A DNA stretch of 64,000 bases from Gemmatimonadota bacterium. Lineage in GTDB: Bacteria > Gemmatimonadota > Gemmatimonadetes > Gemmatimonadales > Gemmatimonadaceae. The stretch lies in contig PLCA01000016.1 of NCBI GenBank assembly GCA_003134685.1, positions 361,988 to 425,987 on the forward strand, given 5' to 3'. The position numbers were made by a program, and so were the translations under genes. Positions 1 to 8,474 of the stretch are shown here, in pieces (the stretch's first letter is position 1; each line of letters starts with the position of its first letter). The notes beneath the pieces were generated by a model that saw only the letters and a list, made by a program, of their open reading frames with translations, made no database searches and was not told where the DNA came from.

Positions 1-1056
1 GCGGGTGTGATGCCGACGTACTCGATTCTCGAGGGAGCGAAGGTGAATGGACGGCCGCTCGAGCAGGTCGGTGCCGGCTTCAATCGCCAACTGCTCACCG
101 ATCTGCTTCGCAAGCGCTACGGATTTGACGGAGTGATACTCACGGATTGGGCGATTACGAACGATTGCTCCGAGCTTTGCCGCAACGGATTTCCGCCCGG
201 TGAGCGTCCCTCGTTCGGGGCGGTGGCAATGCCGTGGGGCGTCGAGGATCTGCCCAAGGTCGATCGCTTCGCCAAAGCGGTGAACGCAGGCGTAGATCAG
301 TTCGGGGGCACCGAAGAGGCGCAGTTCCTCGTTGAGGGTGTGCGCTCGGGAAAGATCACTGAGAGTCGTCTCAATGAGTCGGTCTACAGGATCGCGCTGC
401 TGAAAATCAAGCTGGGATTGTTCGAGAATCCGTATGTCGACACCGCGGCAGCCGGACGCATCGTCGGGAGTCCGCAGTTCCAGGCGGAGGCAAACGTAGC
501 TCAGCGCCGCTCGCTGGTGCTGCTGGAAAACAGGAACGACATTCTTCCTCTCGTCGCGCGCGGCAAGCGCGTCTTTTTGCACGGCGTCGATTCCGCGACA
601 GCGACGCGCTATGGCTTCAACGTCGTTTCCGATCTGTCCCAGGCGGAGATTGCCATCGTCCGAGCCAAGGCACCCTTCCAGACGCTCCATCCCAATTACG
701 TATTTGGTGCGATGCAGCACGAGGGCAGCCTCGACTTCCAGAATGGTGACAAGGAGTTCGAGGAGATCAAACGCATCACCGCGGCAGTGCCCACGATCGT
801 GACCGTGTATCTCGATCGACCGGCCATTCTGACATCACTGAAGGATCGAGCGGGCGCTCTCATTGCGAACTTCGGCGTCAGTGATGCCGCGCTGCTCGAT
901 GTATTGACTGGAGTCGCGCAGCCGGAAGGGAAGCTGCCATTCGAGCTGCCATCGTCGATGCAGGAGGTGGAAGCGCAGCGGTCGTATCTGCCGCACGATA
1001 TGGCGCATCCATTGTACCGCATCGGCTTCGGACGCCACTACCCAGCGAAGAGATGA
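1..1056 (+). CDS. Glycoside hydrolase family 3 (beta-glucosidase-like), C-terminal part
   Basis: The reading frame is open at the left edge, so the N-terminal part of the (alpha/beta) barrel lies outside the window. The visible part starts in the barrel: the block GFDGVILTDW carries the family's Asp nucleophile (D47 counted from the GTG at position 7, codon 145-147). A linker rich in basic residues follows, then the C-terminal domain starting near RRSLVLLEN, a hallmark of GH3. The protein ends LYRIGFGRHY. GH3 enzymes release terminal glucose or N-acetylglucosamine from oligosaccharides, usually in the periplasm of such bacteria. The PIG-L gene follows after 54 bp on the same strand. Substrate cannot be told from this part. 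Confidence 0.85.
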   Translation, partial: AGVMPTYSILEGAKVNGRPLEQVGAGFNRQLLTDLLRKRYGFDGVILTDWAITNDCSELCRNGFPPGERPSFGAVAMPWGVEDLPKVDRFAKAVNAGVDQFGGTEEAQFLVEGVRSGKITESRLNESVYRIALLKIKLGLFENPYVDTAAAGRIVGSPQFQAEANVAQRRSLVLLENRNDILPLVARGKRVFLHGVDSATATRYGFNVVSDLSQAEIAIVRAKAPFQTLHPNYVFGAMQHEGSLDFQNGDKEFEEIKRITAAVPTIVTVYLDRPAILTSLKDRAGALIANFGVSDAALLDVLTGVAQPEGKLPFELPSSMQEVEAQRSYLPHDMAHPLYRIGFGRHYPAKR

Positions 1057-1110
1057 CCGTGCCACGCGCCGCGTGCGCGAGCGGCGCGATGCCTTAGTCG
1101 GAGGAGACTT

Positions 1111-2505
1111 GTGAGACCATTATCTCGTGGTTTGACGCTGATCAGTTGGGTTTCAGTAGTAACGCTCGCGCAAATTGCCCAGTCGCAACAAGCGCCCACA
1201 AATCCACCAGCCGATAAACGATTCAAAGCCGATATTCTCGTCATCGCCCCACACCCCGATGACGAGTCGACGATCGCGGGCTACCTCGCCAAAGCTTCAC
1301 TCGACGAGCACCGGCACGTCGCCGTTGTCGTCACTACTCGCGGCGATGCAGGACAAAACCTCGTCGGCTACGAGCAGGCCCGCTCGTTGGCCGAGATACG
1401 CGAGACCGAGACGCGACAAGCGCTGGCCTCGATCGGCATCACTGACGTTTGGTTCCTGCGCGCGCCGGACACGTGGGCGCAGGATGTCTCCGACGTACTG
1501 CGTTCGCTCGAGACTTCGAATCACGGCAGCTCACTCGGCGAAGCGGTGCGATTCATCAGACTGACGCGGCCGGAAGTGGTGATCACCATGCTGCCCGCGA
1601 CAGTCGTTGGCGAGAACCATGAGGACCATCAAGCGGCGGGCGTGATTGCCACCGAGGCATTCGACCTCGCGGGCGATCCGACGTGGTTTCCTGAACAAAT
1701 CGCGGCGCCCGAAGACCACATGTGGTACGGCAACCTGATGGAAGGATTGCGCGCGTGGCAGCCGAAGAAGCTTTACTACTATACTGATGCGTCGCACCTC
1801 GACTTCGTAAAGGGCAAAGGACCGGAATATTCGATGACGGCGATGTCGCCGTCGCGGCACGTCTCATATGCGCGGCTCGCGGCCACAGAGCTGTCGTTCC
1901 ATCGCACTCAGTACGGCGACGATCCGGCAAAGGCTCTCGCGACGAACAACCTGAAGGACTACGAACAGCCGCTGCCGTTTGTGCTAGCCAAGTCGCTGGT
2001 GGGCGGCGCCGTCACCGGCGACATCATGGACGGCGTTCGCTCGGGAGCGATCCCGTTCGCACCAGTGCGCGGATACCGCCCGCCCGAGAATCCGGCCGGC
2101 TTGTCGATGGAGCTGGGCCAGGGATGGGCGTTCTACCGGCGCTTCTACCCGGCGCACAACCTCGACGTCATGCCCGGGCTCCTCACGCCGGAGCTCGGCG
2201 TCGGAAGCGGAGAGCATTTTCCCGTGATGCTGCTGCTTCACAACGCCACGGACAAGCCCGTCACCTTCCAATTGCGCACGCAGCTTCCGCCAGGCTGGAC
2301 CGTTGACAGCACATCGGCGCAGCACTCGCATCCCTGGCCAATGAGCGCTTTCACTGCCGCTCCACACGACGACTTCCCGGTACGCATCCGCCTCGTGGCG
2401 CCGCGGCTCGAGAAATCTCAGTGGCAAACGATTTCCTGGACTGCTGACGCTGACGGGCAGCAACTCGGACCAGTGACGCTAAGGGTTTATGTCGGGGGGC
2501 AGTGA
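1111..2505 (+). CDS. PIG-L (LmbE-like) deacetylase, secreted, with C-terminal beta domain
   Basis: 464 aa. A strong Shine-Dalgarno (GGAGGAG, 1100-1106) lies 4 nt before the GTG start. Residues 1-27 are a signal peptide ending at AQS. The zinc-binding motif HPDDE is at residues 48-52 and the second motif NHEDH at 169-173, both typical of N-acetylglucosaminyl deacetylases of the PIG-L/LmbE/MshB type. Beyond about residue 340 there is an extra region with an immunoglobulin-like block (LLLHNATDKPVTFQLRTQLP) resembling NEW3-type domains attached to carbohydrate enzymes. The likely role is deacetylation of an amino-sugar conjugate in the envelope or periplasm; the substrate is unknown. It sits between a GH3 gene and a methyltransferase. 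Confidence 0.85.
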   Translation: MRPLSRGLTLISWVSVVTLAQIAQSQQAPTNPPADKRFKADILVIAPHPDDESTIAGYLAKASLDEHRHVAVVVTTRGDAGQNLVGYEQARSLAEIRETETRQALASIGITDVWFLRAPDTWAQDVSDVLRSLETSNHGSSLGEAVRFIRLTRPEVVITMLPATVVGENHEDHQAAGVIATEAFDLAGDPTWFPEQIAAPEDHMWYGNLMEGLRAWQPKKLYYYTDASHLDFVKGKGPEYSMTAMSPSRHVSYARLAATELSFHRTQYGDDPAKALATNNLKDYEQPLPFVLAKSLVGGAVTGDIMDGVRSGAIPFAPVRGYRPPENPAGLSMELGQGWAFYRRFYPAHNLDVMPGLLTPELGVGSGEHFPVMLLLHNATDKPVTFQLRTQLPPGWTVDSTSAQHSHPWPMSAFTAAPHDDFPVRIRLVAPRLEKSQWQTISWTADADGQQLGPVTLRVYVGGQ

Positions 2506-2506
2506 G

Positions 2507-2563
2507 ATGAAACGAATCCTGAACTCCGCCATGCTGCTGGCTGCCGAGGCGATGTTCTACTGA
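2507..2563 (+). other. 18-codon mini-ORF between PIG-L and methyltransferase genes
   Basis: ATG at 2507 directly follows the PIG-L stop codon and opens a short hydrophobic frame (MKRILNSAMLLAAEAMFY) that stops at 2561-2563. It looks like the start of a signal peptide or the displaced start of the methyltransferase, because its stop lies just before the SRTA-coding segment in another frame. One indel between the two frames would join them. It is unlikely to be a functional gene by itself. Confidence 0.35.
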
Positions 2564-3411
2564 AAGCCGAGCGCGCCAGCAGAACCGCGATGATGGTCGC
2601 CTACATGCGCGCCGTCGCCGACGTGGGCGCATCGGACGTGCGCGATTTCCGCGATCCGACGGCGCGCGTCTTCCTGAACGACAAATGGTCGCGGCGGTTG
2701 GCAAAGCTCGAGGAACAGGTCAAGAGTGGTCGCAAGACGATGACGCTCCGGTTCGCCCGCGTGCCGGCGGACTTGATGGCGCTTCGCACATCGACCATCG
2801 ATGCCGCAGTGCGGGCAGCTGTTGCGCGCGGCACGACGCAGTTCGTCATCCTCGGAGCGGGTTTGGATGGGCGCGCCTGGCGGATGACCGACCTCGCAGG
2901 AGTTCGCGTCTTCGAGGTCGATCACCCAGCGACGCAGGCGTTCAAGCGCCGGCACGTCGGCGCACTGCCTCCTTCGATTGCTGACGTGACTTTCGTGTCG
3001 CTCGATTTCGAGCATGAGTCACTAGATGCCGCTCTTGCGCGCGCTGGGCATGACGCCACGCGGGCGACTTGCTGGATCTGGGAAGGCGTGGTGATGTACC
3101 TCACTCCCGAGGTGGTGCGGTCGATGCTAGCCAACATCGCGAAGCGAAGCGCGGAGGGATCGACGTTGATCGTGAATTACCACACCACCATGCGTCGCGG
3201 GTTCGCAAGATTGCTGTTCCGAGCGTTGGGTGAGCCGGTCAAGAGCAAGTGGTCTCCGGATGAGATGGCCGAGGCTCTTCGCGCGGTTGGATTCGGCGTC
3301 GTCGAGGACTCGGGCCTCGAGGATTGGGCGAAGCGGTTCGCGACGGGCACGGTCAACATGTGGGCCGCTCGCGTCATGCGGATCGTGGTGGCCGAAAGGC
3401 CTACCGCGTAA
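2560..3411 (+). CDS. SAM-dependent methyltransferase of the leucine carboxyl methyltransferase-like family
   Basis: From the ATG at 2590 it encodes 273 aa with the SAM-binding block FVILGAGLDGRAWRM and the following acidic residue in VFEVDHPATQ, as in class I methyltransferases of the TIGR00027/PF04072 type. These proteins normally begin with a conserved SRTA motif followed by an xxYxRA helix. Here SRTA is encoded upstream of the first ATG, in the same open frame (2578-2589). The frame has no ATG, GTG or TTG between the PIG-L stop (2503-2505) and 2590; the only near-cognate codon is CTG at 2560. Either CTG is used or the N-terminus is damaged. The last 11 bp overlap the convergent GH31 gene. 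Substrate unknown. Confidence 0.7.
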   Translation: MKAERASRTAMMVAYMRAVADVGASDVRDFRDPTARVFLNDKWSRRLAKLEEQVKSGRKTMTLRFARVPADLMALRTSTIDAAVRAAVARGTTQFVILGAGLDGRAWRMTDLAGVRVFEVDHPATQAFKRRHVGALPPSIADVTFVSLDFEHESLDAALARAGHDATRATCWIWEGVVMYLTPEVVRSMLANIAKRSAEGSTLIVNYHTTMRRGFARLLFRALGEPVKSKWSPDEMAEALRAVGFGVVEDSGLEDWAKRFATGTVNMWAARVMRIVVAERPTA

Positions 3412-5770
3412 TTCGCCATTTCACGCGTCCCCCAAACGGATCGGACACGAGGCGTGAACCATCCACGCGGAGTGACTGGACTACGCCGCCCGGAAGAACA
3501 AAACTCCCCTCCGAAATTCCGCCGTCAGTGCTGAAGACGCGCAGCTGAACGTCATCCCACTTCATGGCCGACGTGCTCTGCGCCACGGCCAGGTGCGGCA
3601 GGACCGTATGGTTCTTCACAAGCAACACGATCGGGATGGAGCCCGCCGTCATCTCGTGCCAGCGGCCACCCTCGTACGCGCGACCCGTTTGATAATCGAT
3701 CCACGTTCCGGGCGGGAGGTACACGCGCCGGCTGGTCGTCTCCTCAAAAAGTGGGGCCACGAGCAGGCTGGGTCCGAACATGTACTCGTCCTCGACCAGC
3801 CACGACGTCGGATCATCGGGATGCTCGAAGAACAGCGTTCGCAGCATCGGCCATCCATGGGCCGACGAGATCTGTGCCTGCGCATAGATGTAGGGCATCA
3901 GCGTGTACTTGAGTTCCACGGCGCGCCGAAAATCCGCTACTAGCGCCTCGTCGTACTCCCACGGCTCGCGCGGCGGCGCACCGTGTGTGCGCGTGTGCGA
4001 CGTGAGCACGCCGAACGCCAGCCACCGCCGATAGAGATCGCGTGGTGCCCGGTCGACGAATCCGCCGACGTCGTGACTCCAGTAGGTGAAGCCGGACATT
4101 CCGAATGAAAGACCCGCCCGCAGTTCCGCGGCCATGGCCGAGTTGGTGTTCTCGGCGTCGCCTCCCCAGTGGAGTGGATACCGCTGGCTCCCCGCCCACG
4201 CGCTGCGCGCCCAAATGATTCCTTCACCAGTCTTCTCTTTGGTGAGATCGAAGACCGCGGCATTGTATCGCAGAGGATAGAGGTTGTGCTCGTACCAACC
4301 GGTGCGGCCGGAGTGATACAGTCCTTCCACCGGCGCGTTCTCGCCGAAGTCGGCCTTGATTGCGCCGACGCCCATGTCGAACAGCGGACCCAGCTTCGAT
4401 CGATACCATGCGACCGCGGCAGGATTGCTGAAGTCCACGACCGCGTCGTCGGCTGTGGGGCGCCCGCCCTGGTCGCGCACGGTGAGCCCCTGATCGATCA
4501 GCTCGCGCGACAGCGAATTCTTTGGAGTGAAGTAGGTGTACTGCCAGAGACTGACGTGGAATCCATCCTTCCGCAGATCCTTGATCATCGCGGCAGGATT
4601 GGTAAAGCGCGTCTTCGAGAATTGATAGTCGCTGCGCCAGTCGGTCTCGAACCAGCCGGTGTCGATGTGAAGCACGTCCGCCGGGATGCGGTACTGGCGC
4701 AGCTTGGCCGCCACGTCTCGCACCTCTGCTTCCGACTTGTAAGTGATGCGACTCATCCAGAGCCCAAAGGACCAGAGCGGTGGCACCGGACTCCGGCCGG
4801 TGACGGCGGTGTATTCCGACAGCAGATCCTTGGGCTCACCGAGGAAGATGAAGAGGTCGAGCAGCTCGTCGCCCGAATAGATCGTGTTATGCGAATCGAA
4901 CTCGGCGCCCACGTCGAAGGTGACCGGAGCGCTGGTGTGGACGAACATCGCATAGCCGCGACTGCTCAGAAAGAATGGAACGGCCTTGTACTGGAGCGGG
5001 CTCTGCGCGCCCATCGCGTCGCGAATGAAGGCGATCACCCGCTGGCCGCGCTTGTTCAGCCGCGTGAACGACTCACCGAATCCATAAATCTTCTCGTCCG
5101 GCGCGAGCTCGAAGGTAGCCGCCGTGCTCCGCCCGATGTCACGCGAGCGGCGCACGAAGGAGAAGGGGACGTACGGCGTGAAGGACCTGGGTTGATTGAA
5201 ATGCTGCGTCCGTGTCAGCAGAGCGCCGCGCGCATCGTAGAGCTCGATGCTCCACGGATTCCGCGTGATGCGCACTCGCCCATATGCGCTGGTGTAGGTG
5301 ATGGCGCTGTCTGTCGCCTGCGCGCGCCACGACGTATCGCGCAAAACGGGCCCCGCCAGCATGAGTGACGGCTCGCCTTGCATCACCGCCGGCGGCAGGT
5401 CGCGTGTGCTGAAGCGCAGCCGCAGGGTGCGCGGGCTCACGAACGAGATGTCGAACGGCAGCGCCGGATCGCGGTCGTACTCAGTGCCTGGAAACTCGGT
5501 GGACATCGCCCGCGTGTAGCCGACGTCGATCTTGTTGAAGTTGAGCGACTGCTGGAGAGTGTAGCGGTCCCATTGCAGCGTGCCGCGCCCGGTCGCGACG
5601 TCGAACGCTGTGAGCCGGCTGGCCGCGAACAGCACTTGCTGCGGTTTGCGGAAGTCGAGTCCGACATCGATGACGTCGCCGAGGTTTTGCGCGGCGGCAT
5701 CAACAGGGCAAGCCCCCGCAACAAACAAGACGGCCACGATGGCGGCCCGGAACAGGATCGCGCTGGCCAT
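3401..5770 (-). CDS. Glycoside hydrolase family 31 (alpha-xylosidase/alpha-glucosidase type), secreted
   Basis: 789 aa, normal for the family. Residues 1-26 are a signal peptide. A galactose-mutarotase-like N-terminal domain covers about 30-250 (DEKIYGFGESF is the classic GH31 signature). The catalytic barrel covers about 320-640: nucleophile D474 in IKADFGE (471-477), acid/base D538 in WGGDAENT, and YWSHDVGGF near 563. The C-terminal beta domain is complete. The IKADFGE and ENAPVEG blocks resemble YicI/XylS-type alpha-xylosidases, so xyloglucan-derived alpha-xylose is a reasonable substrate, but alpha-glucosidase is possible. With the GH3, GH5 and PIG-L genes nearby it suggests plant-polymer use. 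It is transcribed convergently with the methyltransferase. Confidence 0.88.
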   Translation of the reverse strand: MASAILFRAAIVAVLFVAGACPVDAAAQNLGDVIDVGLDFRKPQQVLFAASRLTAFDVATGRGTLQWDRYTLQQSLNFNKIDVGYTRAMSTEFPGTEYDRDPALPFDISFVSPRTLRLRFSTRDLPPAVMQGEPSLMLAGPVLRDTSWRAQATDSAITYTSAYGRVRITRNPWSIELYDARGALLTRTQHFNQPRSFTPYVPFSFVRRSRDIGRSTAATFELAPDEKIYGFGESFTRLNKRGQRVIAFIRDAMGAQSPLQYKAVPFFLSSRGYAMFVHTSAPVTFDVGAEFDSHNTIYSGDELLDLFIFLGEPKDLLSEYTAVTGRSPVPPLWSFGLWMSRITYKSEAEVRDVAAKLRQYRIPADVLHIDTGWFETDWRSDYQFSKTRFTNPAAMIKDLRKDGFHVSLWQYTYFTPKNSLSRELIDQGLTVRDQGGRPTADDAVVDFSNPAAVAWYRSKLGPLFDMGVGAIKADFGENAPVEGLYHSGRTGWYEHNLYPLRYNAAVFDLTKEKTGEGIIWARSAWAGSQRYPLHWGGDAENTNSAMAAELRAGLSFGMSGFTYWSHDVGGFVDRAPRDLYRRWLAFGVLTSHTRTHGAPPREPWEYDEALVADFRRAVELKYTLMPYIYAQAQISSAHGWPMLRTLFFEHPDDPTSWLVEDEYMFGPSLLVAPLFEETTSRRVYLPPGTWIDYQTGRAYEGGRWHEMTAGSIPIVLLVKNHTVLPHLAVAQSTSAMKWDDVQLRVFSTDGGISEGSFVLPGGVVQSLRVDGSRLVSDPFGGRVKWRITR

Positions 5771-5891
5771 GGGTGGACGAAGATGGCACGGGCTCTATCT
5801 CTGTCAAGGCGGCCTACCCTTGTAGCGCCATGCGTGCGAAGCTCACGGCTGACAACTAGTTTCAGGCAGCTTTAATCCGGAGGGTGGCCCG

Positions 5892-6959
5892 ATGCGAAGC
5901 ATGACTGCAATGGCGATCGTGTCTGTGTTGTTCGCGTGCAGCGGCGGATCGAACGCCCGCGGACCAAACATCTCAGCGCCGCTACCACAGCCCGCTACCT
6001 TCGCGCCCGGTCGCGCCGCCCGGCCCACCACCGGGGTTGCGCTCCCGCTCGGCAAATGCGTCAACCTCGCCAACATGCTCGAGGCGCCGAGCGAGGGTGC
6101 GTGGGGTCGCGCGTTCCAGGACGCGGACGCGACCCGCATCCGGCAGGCAGGCTTCGCGACGGTCCGGCTGCCAGTGCGCTTTTCCGCCCATGCGCTCGGG
6201 GCGCCGCCCTATACGATCGAACCCGCTTTCATGGCGCGTGTCCACCACGTGCTCGACACCAATCTGGCGGCGGGCCTCAACGTCATCCTCGACATGCACC
6301 ACTACGAGGAGCTGTTCACGGATCCGAGCGGCAATACCGCTCGTTTCGCCGAGCTGTGGCGCCAGGTTGCTGACGATTTCCGCGGGGCGCCGTCGAATGT
6401 GTGGTTCGAGCTGATCAACGAGCCCAACGGACAGCTCAAGGACAGCAATTTGATGGCGGTATTGACGCCCGCGTTGGCGGCGGTGCGCGCGAGCAACCCG
6501 ACGCGGCCGGTTGTAATTGGTGGACAGAACTGGTCGGGGATCGAATCGCTGGCGACGTTAGCATTTCCGAACGATCCGAACATCGTAGCGACCTTCCACT
6601 ACTACGACCCGTTCCAGTTCACGCACCAGGGCGCGCCGTGGGTAAATCCGGTGATGCCCACCGGACGCAAGTTCGGGACAGCTGCCGATAACGCACAACT
6701 CAACGCCGCGCTTCAGAAGGTGACGAATTTCATCAATCGCACGGGTAGAGTTCCGTTCCTGGGCGAATATGGCGCGTACGACCCGATCCCGGAGGATCAG
6801 CGCGTCTCGTATTACCACACGATCACCTCCGCCTTCGCTTCGATCGGCATCCAGAGCTGCGCCTGGGGATACACGAATACCTTCAACCTGTGGCGTGACG
6901 CAACGGGTTGGGATCAGCAACTGTTGACGGCGATCACGACGACGACAACCGTGAAATGA
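5892..6959 (+). CDS. Glycoside hydrolase family 5 endoglucanase-like lipoprotein
   Basis: 355 aa; GGAGG at 5879-5883 precedes the ATG. A lipobox (LFAC, Cys16) indicates outer-membrane or periplasmic anchoring, followed by a Pro-rich linker. The GH5 barrel begins near residue 48. Visible motifs are VILDMHHYE, the acid/base Glu E177 in WFELINEPN, HYYDPFQFTHQGAPW and the nucleophile E292 in FLGEYGAYDP. This is the pattern of cellulase-type GH5 enzymes cutting beta-1,4-glucan or related hemicellulose. The gene stands alone between the divergent GH31 gene and the RCC1 gene. Confidence 0.88.
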   Translation: MRSMTAMAIVSVLFACSGGSNARGPNISAPLPQPATFAPGRAARPTTGVALPLGKCVNLANMLEAPSEGAWGRAFQDADATRIRQAGFATVRLPVRFSAHALGAPPYTIEPAFMARVHHVLDTNLAAGLNVILDMHHYEELFTDPSGNTARFAELWRQVADDFRGAPSNVWFELINEPNGQLKDSNLMAVLTPALAAVRASNPTRPVVIGGQNWSGIESLATLAFPNDPNIVATFHYYDPFQFTHQGAPWVNPVMPTGRKFGTAADNAQLNAALQKVTNFINRTGRVPFLGEYGAYDPIPEDQRVSYYHTITSAFASIGIQSCAWGYTNTFNLWRDATGWDQQLLTAITTTTTVK

Positions 6960-7162
6960 GAGTTCACAGAAGGGCGGCTACATCATCGAACACGATGCGG
7001 AGGTCGCGAAGGAGCGGGGATAGCGATTCCTCTATCCAGCACCGGAATGATTCGGCGTGCGCTGAACAGAAACTTCACGGTCATTCCGGCACAACAGAAT
7101 GATCGCTGGAAGTCGACCCGGGTACTCGTGGCCCATCGCCCTCGTCGCGACACGCCCCGGGT

Positions 7163-7201
7163 TGTAAGATTGGGGGCCATGAAACCCAACAAACTCACGA
7201 T
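7163..7201 (+). repeat. Promoter/start-codon direct repeat, left copy (pairs with 8436-8474)
   Basis: This 39-bp segment contains a -10-like TAAGAT (7165-7170), 8 nt, then ATGAAACCCAAC at the RCC1 gene start. It matches 8436-8474 at 33 of 39 positions with no gap and with the same spacing from TAAGAT to ATG. The right copy is the start of the OPT transporter gene. With no Shine-Dalgarno and the -10-like box about 8 nt before ATG, both transcripts may be leaderless. Confidence 0.75.
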
Positions 7202-8366
7202 GGACGTGACAGTAAACCATTGTGTCAGAACATTGTTGATCGGTCTCGCGCTCACCGGCTGCGGCGGTGGCGGTGAGACCGTTACCGGTACAAACACTTT
7301 CACGTTCTCGACCATCAGCGCAGGCAACGCGGTCTCGTGCGGCGTCACTATTGGAGGCAGCGGGTACTGCTGGGGCAACAACACGGCAGGCGAGTTAGGC
7401 AACGGCACGACGACGAGCAGCGCCAAGGCCGTCGCGTCATCCAGCGGCCTGCTCTCTTTCGGCGCGGTGAGCGTCGGGAATTCGCTCGATCGCGTTGACC
7501 AGCATTCCTGCGGGCTCACAACTGGTGGTCGTGTTTATTGTTGGGGCTACAACAACTTCGGCGAGATTGGCGACGGGACGAAGAACAACAGCCTGGTTCC
7601 GGTTCAAGCATCTGTCGCGGTCACCGTCTCGGCGGTGAGGGTTGGAGGCGCCCACACCTGCGGCATGACGACGGACGGGGTGTATTGTTGGGGCGACAAT
7701 ACCTATGGCGAGCTCGGAATTGGCTCGCACAACCCAAGCTTGACTCCCGTCCCAATCAACGGTGGTCTCAGCTTCATATTGATACAGGCCGGGAACAACT
7801 TCAGTTGCGCCATCACCGCTGGAGCCGCCGCGTATTGCTGGGGCCTCAACTCTTCCGGACAGCTCGGCAACGGCCTGACAAGTGACAGCAACACTCCGGG
7901 CCCCGTCACCGGCAACATCGCCTTTGTTTCGATCAGCACCGGAGGCGCCCACACCTGCGGTATCGCGCCGTCGGGTACAGCCTACTGCTGGGGGAACGAC
8001 GGATCGGGACAGTTGGGCGACGGGAAAACGGCAATGAGCCTGATTCCAACCGCTGTGTCGACTGCACTCAAATTCACTGCTTTGAGCGCGGGATCCTACC
8101 ACACGTGCGCCCTCACGAGCACGGGCGCGGCGTACTGTTGGGGGAAAAATCAGACCGGCCAGCTCGGTAACGGAACCTTGGCCGACAGCGGCACTCCGGT
8201 CCCTGTGTCCGGCGGCCTCACCTTCGCCGTGGTGAGCGCGGGTAGTGATCACACCTGCGGCGTTACGCCTGCAGGGGTGGCGTACTGTTGGGGCCTTAAC
8301 TCGAGTGGCCAGCTCGGCGACGGGACCCATAATAACAGCTCGGTCCCGGTGCCGGTGTCCCAGTAG
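7179..8366 (+). CDS. RCC1-repeat (seven-bladed propeller) lipoprotein
   Basis: 395 aa from the ATG at 7179, chosen because it gives a lipoprotein signal (LTGC lipobox) and lies 8 nt after a TAAGAT box. The mature protein is seven repeats of about 50 aa, each with a core like HTCG...YCWG.N..GQLG(N/D)GT, enough for one closed RCC1-type beta-propeller. Each repeat has a paired Cys (HTC...YCW), suggesting disulfides in an extracytoplasmic protein. Bacterial RCC1-like proteins are binding scaffolds; no ligand can be inferred. The gene is flanked by direct repeats of the OPT start region. Confidence 0.85.
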   Translation: MKPNKLTMDVTVNHCVRTLLIGLALTGCGGGGETVTGTNTFTFSTISAGNAVSCGVTIGGSGYCWGNNTAGELGNGTTTSSAKAVASSSGLLSFGAVSVGNSLDRVDQHSCGLTTGGRVYCWGYNNFGEIGDGTKNNSLVPVQASVAVTVSAVRVGGAHTCGMTTDGVYCWGDNTYGELGIGSHNPSLTPVPINGGLSFILIQAGNNFSCAITAGAAAYCWGLNSSGQLGNGLTSDSNTPGPVTGNIAFVSISTGGAHTCGIAPSGTAYCWGNDGSGQLGDGKTAMSLIPTAVSTALKFTALSAGSYHTCALTSTGAAYCWGKNQTGQLGNGTLADSGTPVPVSGGLTFAVVSAGSDHTCGVTPAGVAYCWGLNSSGQLGDGTHNNSSVPVPVSQ

Positions 8367-8435
8367 GCGACGAACGCAGTCTTCGGGCTTAGTGAGTGGC
8401 GTAGCGCCGCTACTCGTCACGCACCGGGCTTTGGG

Positions 8436-8474
8436 TGTAAGATTTTAGCCCATGAAACCCAACGAACTCACCAT
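8436..8474 (+). repeat. Promoter/start-codon direct repeat, right copy (OPT gene start)
   Basis: TAAGAT (8438-8443), 8 nt, then ATGAAACCCAAC (8452-8463). It matches 7163-7201 at 33 of 39 bp. Because ELTIRSLILG right after it is the normal N-terminus of OPT transporters, this copy is probably the original and the RCC1 copy the derived one. Confidence 0.75.

Noticed and set aside
4169-5368. Long open frame (399 codons) on the plus strand
   Set aside because: It is antisense to the GH31 gene, whose protein has all family motifs. High GC content opens shadow frames.
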